Source: an uncultured candidate division WPS-2 bacterium
GTDB lineage: Bacteria; Vulcanimicrobiota; Vulcanimicrobiia; Vulcanimicrobiales; Vulcanimicrobiaceae
Assembly (NCBI GenBank): GCA_937927945.1
Contig: CALEYW010000088.1
Coordinates: 17,472 to 81,471 of the forward strand
Direction: 5' to 3'
DNA length: 64,000 bases
Positions 17,737-25,006 of the stretch are shown one piece after another. The notes under the pieces are model-generated. The model did no database searches. It was not told where the DNA came from and was given only the letters and a program-made list of their open reading frames with translations. How positions within the stretch are numbered: the stretch's first letter is position 1; each line of letters starts with the position of its first letter. Position numbers and translations under genes: made by a program.

Positions 17737-17961
17737 ATGACTGCTCTGAAGTTGACCCGGGTTGGAAACTCGGTCGGCGTGGTGCTTCCCAAAGAGACCC
17801 TTGCCCGGCTCAAACTGGACGCCGGTGATACCGTGTACCTGACTGATTCACCGGACGGATTCCGCCTCACCCCGCACGACCCGAATTTCGCGCAACAATT
17901 CGACGTCGCTGAGCGAATCATGAAGCGTCGCCGCGCCGTCCTCCGTGAGCTCGCCAAGTAG
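17737..17961 (+). CDS. AbrB/MazE-type antitoxin
   Basis: A 74-residue protein with the swapped-hairpin AbrB/MazE DNA-binding domain: LTRVGNSVGVVLPKETLARLKLDAGDTVYL matches the family's typical opening, and a basic C-terminal tail follows. Such antitoxins bind their own promoter and neutralise the partner toxin. The toxin gene starts 17 bases before its stop. A TGTAAT hexamer at 17720-17725 is a plausible -10 element just upstream of the ATG, which would leave almost no leader. Confidence 0.88.
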   Translation: MTALKLTRVGNSVGVVLPKETLARLKLDAGDTVYLTDSPDGFRLTPHDPNFAQQFDVAERIMKRRRAVLRELAK

Positions 17962-18352
17962 CCGTATTTGGATCGCGCTCGCGACGGTTCTCGCGATCCA
18001 CGAAGAGGTCGTCGCCGAACACGGCGGGAGCACCGGAATCCGGGAGCGCGGGCTTCTCGAGTCCGCGTTAGCGCGGCCGATCAACGCCGCACAGTTTGGG
18101 GAGCCGGCACCCGATGTGCCCGAATTGGCTGGGCTGTATGCCATCGCGATCACGCGCGATCATCCGTTTGTCGACGGAAACAAGCGCGTCGCGTATGTTT
18201 TGCTTGAGACATTTCTGGAACTCAATGGGTACACGCTGCCCATCGACGATCCCGAGGCGATCACGATGATGTGGTCGCTCGCCGGGGGCGATGAGACCGA
18301 CGCAACGTTCGTTGCGTGGATGCGCCAGAACGCTGTCTCGCGGCCGGACTAA
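17945..18352 (+). CDS. doc: Doc-type (Fic fold) death-on-curing toxin
   Basis: A 135-residue toxin of the Doc family. Doc proteins phosphorylate elongation factor EF-Tu and stop translation. The active-site motif HPFVDGNKR is intact at residues 73-81, and LAIHEEVVAEHGGSTGIRERGLLESALARP is the typical N-terminal helix pair. The GTG start lies inside the antitoxin gene, so the pair is translationally coupled. A MazE/AbrB-like antitoxin with Doc, in place of Phd, is a recognised but less common pairing. Confidence 0.9.
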   Translation: MSSPSSRIWIALATVLAIHEEVVAEHGGSTGIRERGLLESALARPINAAQFGEPAPDVPELAGLYAIAITRDHPFVDGNKRVAYVLLETFLELNGYTLPIDDPEAITMMWSLAGGDETDATFVAWMRQNAVSRPD

Positions 18353-18390
18353 TACAGCGAGCGGCCGTCCGAAAGATCGAAGACGGCCGG
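18349..18390 (-). pseudogene. Relict 3' end of a short-chain dehydrogenase gene
   Basis: Read on the minus strand these bases encode AVFDLSDGRSLY followed by TAG. The SDR gene that ends at 19258 finishes AVFDLSGGRSTY-TAG. About 33 of 39 bases agree, and the changes mostly keep the protein sequence, so this looks like the surviving tail of a second SDR gene, not chance. The tail overlaps the stop of the doc gene. The rest of the gene is missing; hepT and mntA lie where it would have been. Confidence 0.6.
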
Positions 18391-18397
18391 TCTTCGA

Positions 18398-18781
18398 CTA
18401 GTCAGCCGCGCTGCTCGCGTCAGGCGTTTCCTTCTGTTCGGCCTTGCGAAAGAGCGGCTTGTAGAACGGAACTTCGCGCTCGAGAGCGTCTTCGAGGGCG
18501 CCGACGTCTGGACCCCAGAGATTGCGCCACAACGTCACATAATCGACACGTGCGTATTGGTGCCTAATGATGTTGCCCGCATCACCGAAGCGCCGCCAAT
18601 TCACGTCGACGTTGCGCGCGGCGATCTCGACGCCATTGTCATTCTTCGCAAACCACAACGCGGCTTCGCAAAGCTCCTCGACAAGGCGCGTGACTGCAAG
18701 CTGCGTCTTATAGTCCTCAACGAATGCTTGCAGGTCCATGCCTTCGATGAAGGAGTGGATCGTCGTTAGACGCTCCACCAT
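18398..18781 (-). CDS. hepT: HepT-like toxin (HEPN ribonuclease, DUF86 family)
   Basis: A 127-residue HEPN-fold protein, toxin partner of the MntA nucleotidyltransferase. HepT proteins cleave RNA, and are silenced when MntA adds AMP groups to a tyrosine near the active site. The region GNIIRHQYARVDYVTLW aligns with the family motif, keeping His74 and Tyr76, but the arginine normally four places before the histidine plus one is glycine here (G69). The GN..RH.Y form may be a subfamily variant with Arg73 taking part. The antitoxin gene lies 40 bases upstream on the same strand. Confidence 0.85.
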   Translation of the reverse strand: MVERLTTIHSFIEGMDLQAFVEDYKTQLAVTRLVEELCEAALWFAKNDNGVEIAARNVDVNWRRFGDAGNIIRHQYARVDYVTLWRNLWGPDVGALEDALEREVPFYKPLFRKAEQKETPDASSAAD

Positions 18782-18821
18782 GTCTTGAAGGCGCTACGTC
18801 GCGCTATTGGGGTCGTACGGA

Positions 18822-19133
18822 CTAGAAGACACGCAAGGCCTCGGCCAAGATGGGCGCGTCCGGCGTGAATTGGTCCTCGAGTTGCACGTCGACCTCGAGA
18901 CCCAAATCCTCCTCGAGTATCGTCTTCGCCTCTGCCATCACGAAGTAGCTGCTTTCCCCGTCGCGGAAGTGGACGATCACGTCGACGTCGCTATCGGGCC
19001 GCGCGGTCCCGTTGACGCGGGAACCGGTGAGCGCAAGTCGGTCGATTCCCAGGGCGCGCAGCTTCGGCTCACGCCGCGCGATGAGGGCGAGGAGGTTCGA
19101 ATCGAACACGTTCGTGCGAGGTTCCCGGGCCAT
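18822..19133 (-). CDS. mntA: MntA-like minimal nucleotidyltransferase antitoxin
   Basis: A 103-residue minimal nucleotidyltransferase. The full signature GSx10DxD is present: G37-S38 followed by D49-V50-D51 within GSRVNGTARPDSDVDVIV. The C-terminal half holds a conserved acidic segment LEVDVQLEDQF. MntA proteins transfer AMP to HepT and so block its RNase. The gene is first in a two-gene minus-strand unit. A TAGAAT hexamer on the minus strand (bases 19142-19147) may be its -10 box. The base composition looks less GC-rich than the neighbours, which fits acquisition by transfer. Confidence 0.88.
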   Translation of the reverse strand: MAREPRTNVFDSNLLALIARREPKLRALGIDRLALTGSRVNGTARPDSDVDVIVHFRDGESSYFVMAEAKTILEEDLGLEVDVQLEDQFTPDAPILAEALRVF

Positions 19134-19257
19134 GGTGCCTCTATTCTACCATCGGCTTGTCCAGCGGTGGCATGGGCGCGGAGACCGGGCTCCCAAAAGT
19201 CGGGGAGAGCCGCTTTCCTCGTCGATCGTTTGTTGATTCGACTTCTGCCGGCATGGA

Positions 19258-20001
19258 CTAATACGTCGAACGGCCGCCGGAGAGATCGAAGACGGCGGCG
19301 GTGGTGAACGAGCACTCTTCGCTCGCGAGCCAGGCGATGAGCGCGGCGATCTCGTCCGGGGTGCCGAAGCGGTTCATCGGGATCTTCGACTTCATGTAGG
19401 CGATGTGCGTGTCGGTCATCTGCGCGAACATCGGCGTCTCGACCGCGGCGGGCGTCACGCAGTTCACTCGGACGCCCGTCGTCGCGAGTTCCTTGCCGAG
19501 CGATTTCGTGAGCGCGATGACGCCGGCTTTCGAGGCGCTGTAGGCGCTGGCGTTCGGGTTGCCTTCCTTGCCGGCGACCGAGGCGATGTTGACGATGCGG
19601 CCGTAGTCCGCGGCACGCATCGGCTCGGCGAGCGCGCGACACGTATGGAACGTGCCGGTGAGGTTCACGTCGAGCACGTCGCGCCAGCCCTCGAGCGGGT
19701 ATTCCCACGTCAGCACGTTGGGTCCGGTGATTCCCGCGCTGTTGACGAGAATGTCGATCCGTCCGAGTTCCGCCAGCGTCGCATCGCGGGCACGCTCGAC
19801 GCTCGTATAGTCCCGCACGTCGACGAGGGCGGTGTGGCTCGCTCCGATCTCCGGTTTCGCGCGTTCGAGGCTCGGGGCGCTCACATCCCACAAACTGACG
19901 GCGGCGCCGGATTCGACGAAGCGCCGGGCGATCGCGAGGCCGATCCCCGAGGCCCCACCCGTGATCACCGCGACGCGGTCGTGCAGATCGATGCGATTCA
20001 T
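19258..20001 (-). CDS. Short-chain dehydrogenase/reductase (sugar or keto-acid dehydrogenase)
   Basis: A 247-residue classical SDR. The NAD(P)-binding TGGASGIG is at residues 14-21, NSAG near 87-90, catalytic Ser141 in NIASVAGKEG, and the YxxxK pair at Tyr154 and Lys158. The end FDLSGGRSTY is typical of SDRs acting on sugars and sugar acids. It diverges from a sugar-acid dehydratase gene 68 bases away, so oxidation of a sugar, or of a dehydrated keto-deoxy acid, is the likely role. The exact substrate cannot be read from the sequence. Confidence 0.87.
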   Translation of the reverse strand: MNRIDLHDRVAVITGGASGIGLAIARRFVESGAAVSLWDVSAPSLERAKPEIGASHTALVDVRDYTSVERARDATLAELGRIDILVNSAGITGPNVLTWEYPLEGWRDVLDVNLTGTFHTCRALAEPMRAADYGRIVNIASVAGKEGNPNASAYSASKAGVIALTKSLGKELATTGVRVNCVTPAAVETPMFAQMTDTHIAYMKSKIPMNRFGTPDEIAALIAWLASEECSFTTAAVFDLSGGRSTY

Positions 20002-20069
20002 GCCCAGGACTTCCCGGCGTGGGCGAAGATTCTTTCGAGCGGACGCGTTGTGCTCTGGAGGGTAGGATC

Positions 20070-21800
20070 TTGGCTGAATCGGTGACCAACGGGAAGTTGC
20101 GCAGCGCCGAGTGGTTTGGGAAGCAAGACCGCGACGGGTTCATCCACCGCAGCTGGATGCGAGCCGAAGGCTTCGCGCCCGACGTGTTCGACGGCCGGCC
20201 GGTGATCGGCATCTGCAACTCCTGGTCGGAGCTCACATCGTGCAACGTGCATCTGCGGCGGGTCGCCGAATCGGTGAAGCGCGGCGTGTGGGAGGCCGGT
20301 GGGTTTCCGCTCGAGTTTCCCACCATTTCGCTCGGCGAGACGTACATGCGTCCGACGACGATGCTCTTTCGCAACCTGATGAGCATGGACGTCGAGGAGT
20401 CGATTCGCGCCAACCCGATCGACGGCGTCATCCTGCTGAGCGGCTGCGACAAGACGACGCCGGCGCAGCTGATGGGCGCGGCCAGCGTCGACCTGCCGGC
20501 GCTCATGATCACCGGCGGCCCGATGCTCAACGGCAAGTATCGCGGCGACGACATCGGTTCGGGGACGATGGTGTGGAAGTTCTCCGAAGAGGTGCGCGCC
20601 GGAAAGATGACCTGGCCGGACTTCTTCGAGGCCGAAGCGGGTCAGTCGCGCAGCAACGGCCACTGCATGACGATGGGCACCGCGTCGACGATGGCGAGCA
20701 TGGCCGAAGCGCTCGGGATCGCGCCGACCGGCAACGCGGCGATCCCCGCCGTCGACTCGCGCCGCTACGCCTTGGCGCAGATGTCGGGCCGGCGCATCGT
20801 CGAGATGGTGCGCGAGGATCTGCGCATGTCGAAGATCCTCACTCGCGAGGCATTCGAAAATGCGATCCGGGTCAACGCGGCGATCGGCGGCTCGACGAAT
20901 GCGGTGGTGCATCTCCTCGCCATCGCCGGACGCATCGGCGTCGAGCTGGACCTGGACGACTTCGATCGGCTCGCACACGACCTCCCGCTGCTGGTCGATC
21001 TCCAGCCGTCGGGCCGCTTCTTGATGGAGGATTTCTATTACGCCGGCGGCGTCCCGGCAGTGGTGCGCGAACTCGGCGAGCGGATCCATCGCGACGCGCT
21101 GACCGTGAGCGGCAAAACGATGGGCGAAGCGACCGCCGATGCGCCGTGCTGGAATCGCGAGGTCATCCGTTCGTTCGATCAGCCGCTCAAAGAGCACGCC
21201 GGCATCGCCGTGCTGCGCGGCAACCTGGCGCCCAACGGCGCGGTGATCAAACCGTCGGCCGCGACGCCGGCGCTGCTGCAGCACGAGGGGCGCGCCGTCG
21301 TCTTCGAGAGCATCGAAGACTTCAAGGCGCGAATCGACGACCCCGACCTGGACGTCGACGCATCGTGCGTTCTCGTGCTCAAGGGCGCCGGGCCGCGGGG
21401 CTATCCCGGGATGCCGGAGACCGGCAACCTGCCGTTGCCGCCGAAGCTGCTCGCGCAAGGGATCACCGACATGGTGCGCATCTCCGATGCGCGGATGAGC
21501 GGCACGGCGTACGGAACGGTCGTTCTGCACACGTCTCCCGAGGCCGCGGCCGGCGGGCCGCTCGCGTTGGTGCAGAACGGCGATTCGATCCGCCTGGACC
21601 TGGCGAACCGAGGTTTGCACCTGCTTGTCGACGATGCGGAGTTGGGGCGGCGGCGTGCCGCCTGGCGGCCGGAGCCGCCCGCATTCGCGCGCGGTTACGC
21701 ACGACTCTACACCGAGCACGTGCTGGGCGCCGAGCGCGGCGCCGATTTCGACTTCCTGGTCGGCGGCAGCGGGTCGGCGGTCGCCCGGGAAATGCATTAA
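20070..21800 (+). CDS. IlvD/Edd-family dehydratase, probably a sugar-acid dehydratase
   Basis: An iron-sulfur dehydratase of 576 residues. The TTG start is preferred because GGAGGG lies seven bases before it. The three cluster cysteines are in GICNSW (near residue 48), LSGCDKTTPAQLMGAA (near 124) and NGHCMTMGTASTMAS (near 198). ILRGNLAPNGAVIKPSA-like (LRGNLAPNGAVIK) and MPETGNLPLPPKLL match the arabonate/xylonate dehydratase branch rather than biosynthetic IlvD. The sugar ABC genes and SDR around it support removal of water from an aldonic acid to a 2-keto-3-deoxy acid. Confidence 0.88.
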   Translation: MAESVTNGKLRSAEWFGKQDRDGFIHRSWMRAEGFAPDVFDGRPVIGICNSWSELTSCNVHLRRVAESVKRGVWEAGGFPLEFPTISLGETYMRPTTMLFRNLMSMDVEESIRANPIDGVILLSGCDKTTPAQLMGAASVDLPALMITGGPMLNGKYRGDDIGSGTMVWKFSEEVRAGKMTWPDFFEAEAGQSRSNGHCMTMGTASTMASMAEALGIAPTGNAAIPAVDSRRYALAQMSGRRIVEMVREDLRMSKILTREAFENAIRVNAAIGGSTNAVVHLLAIAGRIGVELDLDDFDRLAHDLPLLVDLQPSGRFLMEDFYYAGGVPAVVRELGERIHRDALTVSGKTMGEATADAPCWNREVIRSFDQPLKEHAGIAVLRGNLAPNGAVIKPSAATPALLQHEGRAVVFESIEDFKARIDDPDLDVDASCVLVLKGAGPRGYPGMPETGNLPLPPKLLAQGITDMVRISDARMSGTAYGTVVLHTSPEAAAGGPLALVQNGDSIRLDLANRGLHLLVDDAELGRRRAAWRPEPPAFARGYARLYTEHVLGAERGADFDFLVGGSGSAVAREMH

Positions 21801-21877
21801 AGCGGAAGAACTTGCAGGGATCGGAACGTCTCGACGGACATTTTTTCCACAGCGCGCCCGCACTTGAGAGGACGTTT

Positions 21878-23197
21878 ATGAAGCATCTGGATCGCCGCGA
21901 GTTTCTTGCAACCTCCGCAGCCGGCATCGGTGCCGCGGCGCTGACGGGGGCGTTCCCGTCGCTCGCATCCGCCGCCGATGCGTCGCCCTTCAAGCCGGAG
22001 AAGGACGCGAAGCTCGAGCTGCTGCGATGGTCCGGCTTCGTCAAGGCCGACGATACCATCTGGGCGGAAAACACCAAGAAATTCACCGCCGCCACCGGGG
22101 TCCCGGTGCAGATCCAGTCGCTGAACTGGCCCGACGTGACGCCGAAGGCCGCGCTCGCCGCGCAGGTCGGCTCCGGCCCCGACATCGTCATGGGCTGGAA
22201 CGACGACCCGTTCGTGTATCCGGACAAGCTGGTCGACATGACCGACGTCGTCGAGAACCTGGGCAAGGCACACGGCGGCTGGTACGACAACGCGCGGTCG
22301 TATTGCTTTGACCAGGACGTGAAGCGCTGGGTCGCTCTTCCCGTCGGCGTAACGGGCAACGCGCTCAACTATCGCAAGAGCTGGGCCCGGGAAGCCGGTT
22401 TCAACGAGTTCCCGAAGGATCTCGACGGCATGCTCAAGATGGCCCGCGGAATGAAGAAAAACGGCCATCCGACGGGATTCGCGCTCGGCCACGCGGTCGG
22501 CGACGCGAACAGCTGGACCCACTGGATCCTGTGGGCGTTCGGCGGGAAGCAGGCCAATCCGGACAACTCGATCGCGATCAACTCCCCGGAGACGAACGGC
22601 GCGCTGCAGTACGGGAAGGCGCTGTACGAAACGATGATCGACGGCGTCTCGGGCTGGACCGACGCAAGCAACAATCAGGCGTTCCTTGCCGGCAAGATCG
22701 GCCTGACGATGAACGGGATCAGCATCTGGTACGTCGCGAAAGAGCAGTTCCCGGCGATCTTCCCCGACTGCGCGAACGCGATTCCGCCGTACGGTCCGGT
22801 CAAGACGCACACGATCGCGAACAACTTCACCTCGGCGTACGTCTTCAAGTACAGCAAGTATCCGAACGCGGCGAAGGACTACCTGCGGTTCATGCTCGAC
22901 CAGGCGCAGGCCGGCCCGTGGGTGACCGGGATGCTGGGGTACGTGACGCCCGCGCTCAAGGGCTACGCCGACCTGCCGATCTGGACGCAGGACCCGAACA
23001 TCACGCCGTATCGCGACGTGATGCAAGGCGCGAAGTACGACGGCTACAACGGCAAGCCCGGCAAGGCCGCAGCGCAGGCGCTCGATGAGTTCGTCCTCGT
23101 CGACATGTTCGCTGACGTGTGCGTCAACAACATGGCCCCCAAAGACGCGATGCGCAAAGCCGAAACCCGGCTGAACACGATCTACAAGCGCGCTTGA
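21878..23197 (+). CDS. Tat-exported ABC sugar-binding protein
   Basis: Extracytoplasmic solute-binding protein of 439 residues, family 1 (sugar and polyol binders). The N-terminus has DRREFLATSAAGIGAAALTG, a twin-arginine signal, followed by the cleavage region ASAA. The body has typical segments such as VGSGPDIVMGWNDDPF, GVTGNALNYRKSWAREAGF and FLAGKIGLTMNG. Export in folded form by Tat is less common for this family. GAGAGGA upstream supports the ATG. It is followed directly by the two permease genes. Confidence 0.9.
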   Translation: MKHLDRREFLATSAAGIGAAALTGAFPSLASAADASPFKPEKDAKLELLRWSGFVKADDTIWAENTKKFTAATGVPVQIQSLNWPDVTPKAALAAQVGSGPDIVMGWNDDPFVYPDKLVDMTDVVENLGKAHGGWYDNARSYCFDQDVKRWVALPVGVTGNALNYRKSWAREAGFNEFPKDLDGMLKMARGMKKNGHPTGFALGHAVGDANSWTHWILWAFGGKQANPDNSIAINSPETNGALQYGKALYETMIDGVSGWTDASNNQAFLAGKIGLTMNGISIWYVAKEQFPAIFPDCANAIPPYGPVKTHTIANNFTSAYVFKYSKYPNAAKDYLRFMLDQAQAGPWVTGMLGYVTPALKGYADLPIWTQDPNITPYRDVMQGAKYDGYNGKPGKAAAQALDEFVLVDMFADVCVNNMAPKDAMRKAETRLNTIYKRA

Positions 23198-24084
23198 TCT
23201 CACGCTCCTCACTGATCTCGCGGCTCGATTCGCCGCGGGTGTTGGGCTACTTGCTCATCGCACCCGCGGCGATCATTCTGCTCGGCCTGCTGGCGTATCC
23301 GTTGGTTCTCGGCGTGTGGCTGAGCCTCACCAGCGCGACGCTCGGCAAGGCCGGCGAGTTCGTCGGACTGCAGAACTACGCGACGATCCTCGCCGACCCG
23401 ATCTTCCGCGGCGCCGCCGCGTACTCGGTCTTCTACACGGTGTGCTCGGAAGTCGGGAAACTGGTCCTCGGTCTCGCCCTCGCGCTGGTGCTGAACCAAC
23501 AGTTCCGCGGCTACCGTGCCGCGCGCGCGCTGATGCTGCTGCCGTGGGTCGCGCCGACGGTGCTCTCTGCGCTCGCCTGGCTGTGGCTGCTCGACCCGCA
23601 GTTCAGCGCGCTGAGCTGGCTCCTGGTGCAGCTGCATCTCGTGCACAGCAACGTCGATTTTCTCGGCCATCCGTGGCCGGCGCGCTTTTCGCTGATCGTC
23701 GTGAACATCTGGCGGGGGCTGCCGTATTTCGCGATCGGTTATCTGGCCGGACTGCAGTCCATCTCCAAGGACTTGTATGAAGCGGCCGCGATCGACGGCG
23801 CCGACGGCTGGCAGGCGTTCCGCCGCATCACGTGGCCGCTGCTCGCCCCGATCACGACGATCCTCGTCGCGTTCTCGTCGATCTTCACGCTGACCGACTT
23901 TCAGCTGATCTGGACGATCACGCGCGGCGGCCCGACCGATGCGACCCAGGTCTTCACCACGCTGGCGTACCAGCGGGCGATCAGCGGCGGCCAGCTCGGC
24001 GAAGGCGCCGCGATCGCGATCTCGCCGATCGTGTTCATGGTCGTCCTCGCGTTCTTCGTCGTCCGCTCGGTGCGGGAGAAGTAG
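23194..24084 (+). CDS. ABC sugar permease (MalF/UgpA type)
   Basis: Inner-membrane subunit of a carbohydrate ABC importer, about 296 residues with six hydrophobic segments beginning at VLGYLLIAPAAIILLGLLAYPL. The cytoplasmic EAA loop that docks on the ATPase is LYEAAAIDGADGWQAFRRITWPLL. The start is taken as the TTG whose TTGA overlaps the stop of the binding-protein gene. No ATPase follows; the nearest suitable one is on the other strand at 28243-29328. Confidence 0.9.
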   Translation: MISRSSLISRLDSPRVLGYLLIAPAAIILLGLLAYPLVLGVWLSLTSATLGKAGEFVGLQNYATILADPIFRGAAAYSVFYTVCSEVGKLVLGLALALVLNQQFRGYRAARALMLLPWVAPTVLSALAWLWLLDPQFSALSWLLVQLHLVHSNVDFLGHPWPARFSLIVVNIWRGLPYFAIGYLAGLQSISKDLYEAAAIDGADGWQAFRRITWPLLAPITTILVAFSSIFTLTDFQLIWTITRGGPTDATQVFTTLAYQRAISGGQLGEGAAIAISPIVFMVVLAFFVVRSVREK

Positions 24085-24086
24085 CG

Positions 24087-24908
24087 ATGCGGCTGCGCGG
24101 CTTGCGCATCTACGGCCCCCTGACGCTGTACGGCATCTTTCTCTTGCTGCCGTTCTACTGGATGCTGCTGACCACGTTCAAGTCGCGCGAAGAGCTGCTG
24201 AACACGGCCAACCCGTTCTGGATCTATCACTTCACGTTCAGCCACGTCATCGAGCTGCTGACGCAGACCGCGTACCTGCAGTGGTTCGCCAACACGCTGT
24301 TCGTCTCGGTCGCGTCGACCGTGGTGAGCGTCTTCATCTCGTACATCACGGCGTACGCGATCATCCGGCTTCGGTTTCCCGGCTCCGAAGTCGTCAGCAC
24401 GGTGATCTTTCTCGCCTACATCGTCCCGCCGGCGATCCTGTTCATCCCGCTCGCGACGATCATCATCCAGCTGCACTGGTTCGACAAGCTGTGGGCCCTC
24501 GTCCCGATCTACGCGACGTTCCTGGTGCCGTTCTGCACCTGGCTGCTGATCGGGTTCCTCAAGAACATCCCGCGCGAACTGGAAGAAGCCGCGCGGGTCG
24601 ACGGCGCCAGCAACCTCGCGATCCTGTGGCGGATCATCTTCCCGATCGCGGTCCCCGGCCTGATCTCGGCGGCGATCTTCTCGTTCACCCTGTCGTGGAA
24701 CGAGTATCTCTACGCGCTCGTCTACATGTCGTCTTCGGGCAACAAGACCGTCTCGGTCGGCATGACGACGGAACTGATCCGCGGCGACGTCTTCCAGTGG
24801 GGCCAGCTGATGGCGGGCGCTCTGATCGGCGTTCTCCCCGCGATCCTCGTCTATTTCTTCTTCGTCGAATACTACGTCGCCGGGCTGTCGGGTTCGGTCA
24901 AGGAGTAG
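24087..24908 (+). CDS. ABC sugar permease (MalG/UgpE type)
   Basis: Second membrane subunit of the same importer, 273 residues. It starts YGIFLLLPFYWMLLTTFKSREEL, the usual MalG-like opening, and its EAA loop is LEEAARVDGASNLAILWRIIFP. NTLFVSVASTVVSVFISYITAYA and the segment SWNEYLYALVYMSS are also typical. It begins two bases after the stop of the first permease gene. Confidence 0.92.
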   Translation: MRLRGLRIYGPLTLYGIFLLLPFYWMLLTTFKSREELLNTANPFWIYHFTFSHVIELLTQTAYLQWFANTLFVSVASTVVSVFISYITAYAIIRLRFPGSEVVSTVIFLAYIVPPAILFIPLATIIIQLHWFDKLWALVPIYATFLVPFCTWLLIGFLKNIPRELEEAARVDGASNLAILWRIIFPIAVPGLISAAIFSFTLSWNEYLYALVYMSSSGNKTVSVGMTTELIRGDVFQWGQLMAGALIGVLPAILVYFFFVEYYVAGLSGSVKE

Positions 24909-25006
24909 ACCCGCAGGCGCACACCCTCCAAACGTTAAGAGGAGATTACGAAGCACGCTGCGGACCTAAAAGGGGCGGGTGGCACTTATCGCTTTTGGAG
25001 GATGCT

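Noticed and set aside
24933..24975. Ribosome-binding-site-like AGAGGAG followed by ACGAAGCACG, resembling the start region of the binding-protein gene
   Set aside because: No ATG, GTG or TTG lies at the right distance and no family is seen downstream. It may be a decayed start, but the match is too short to claim.
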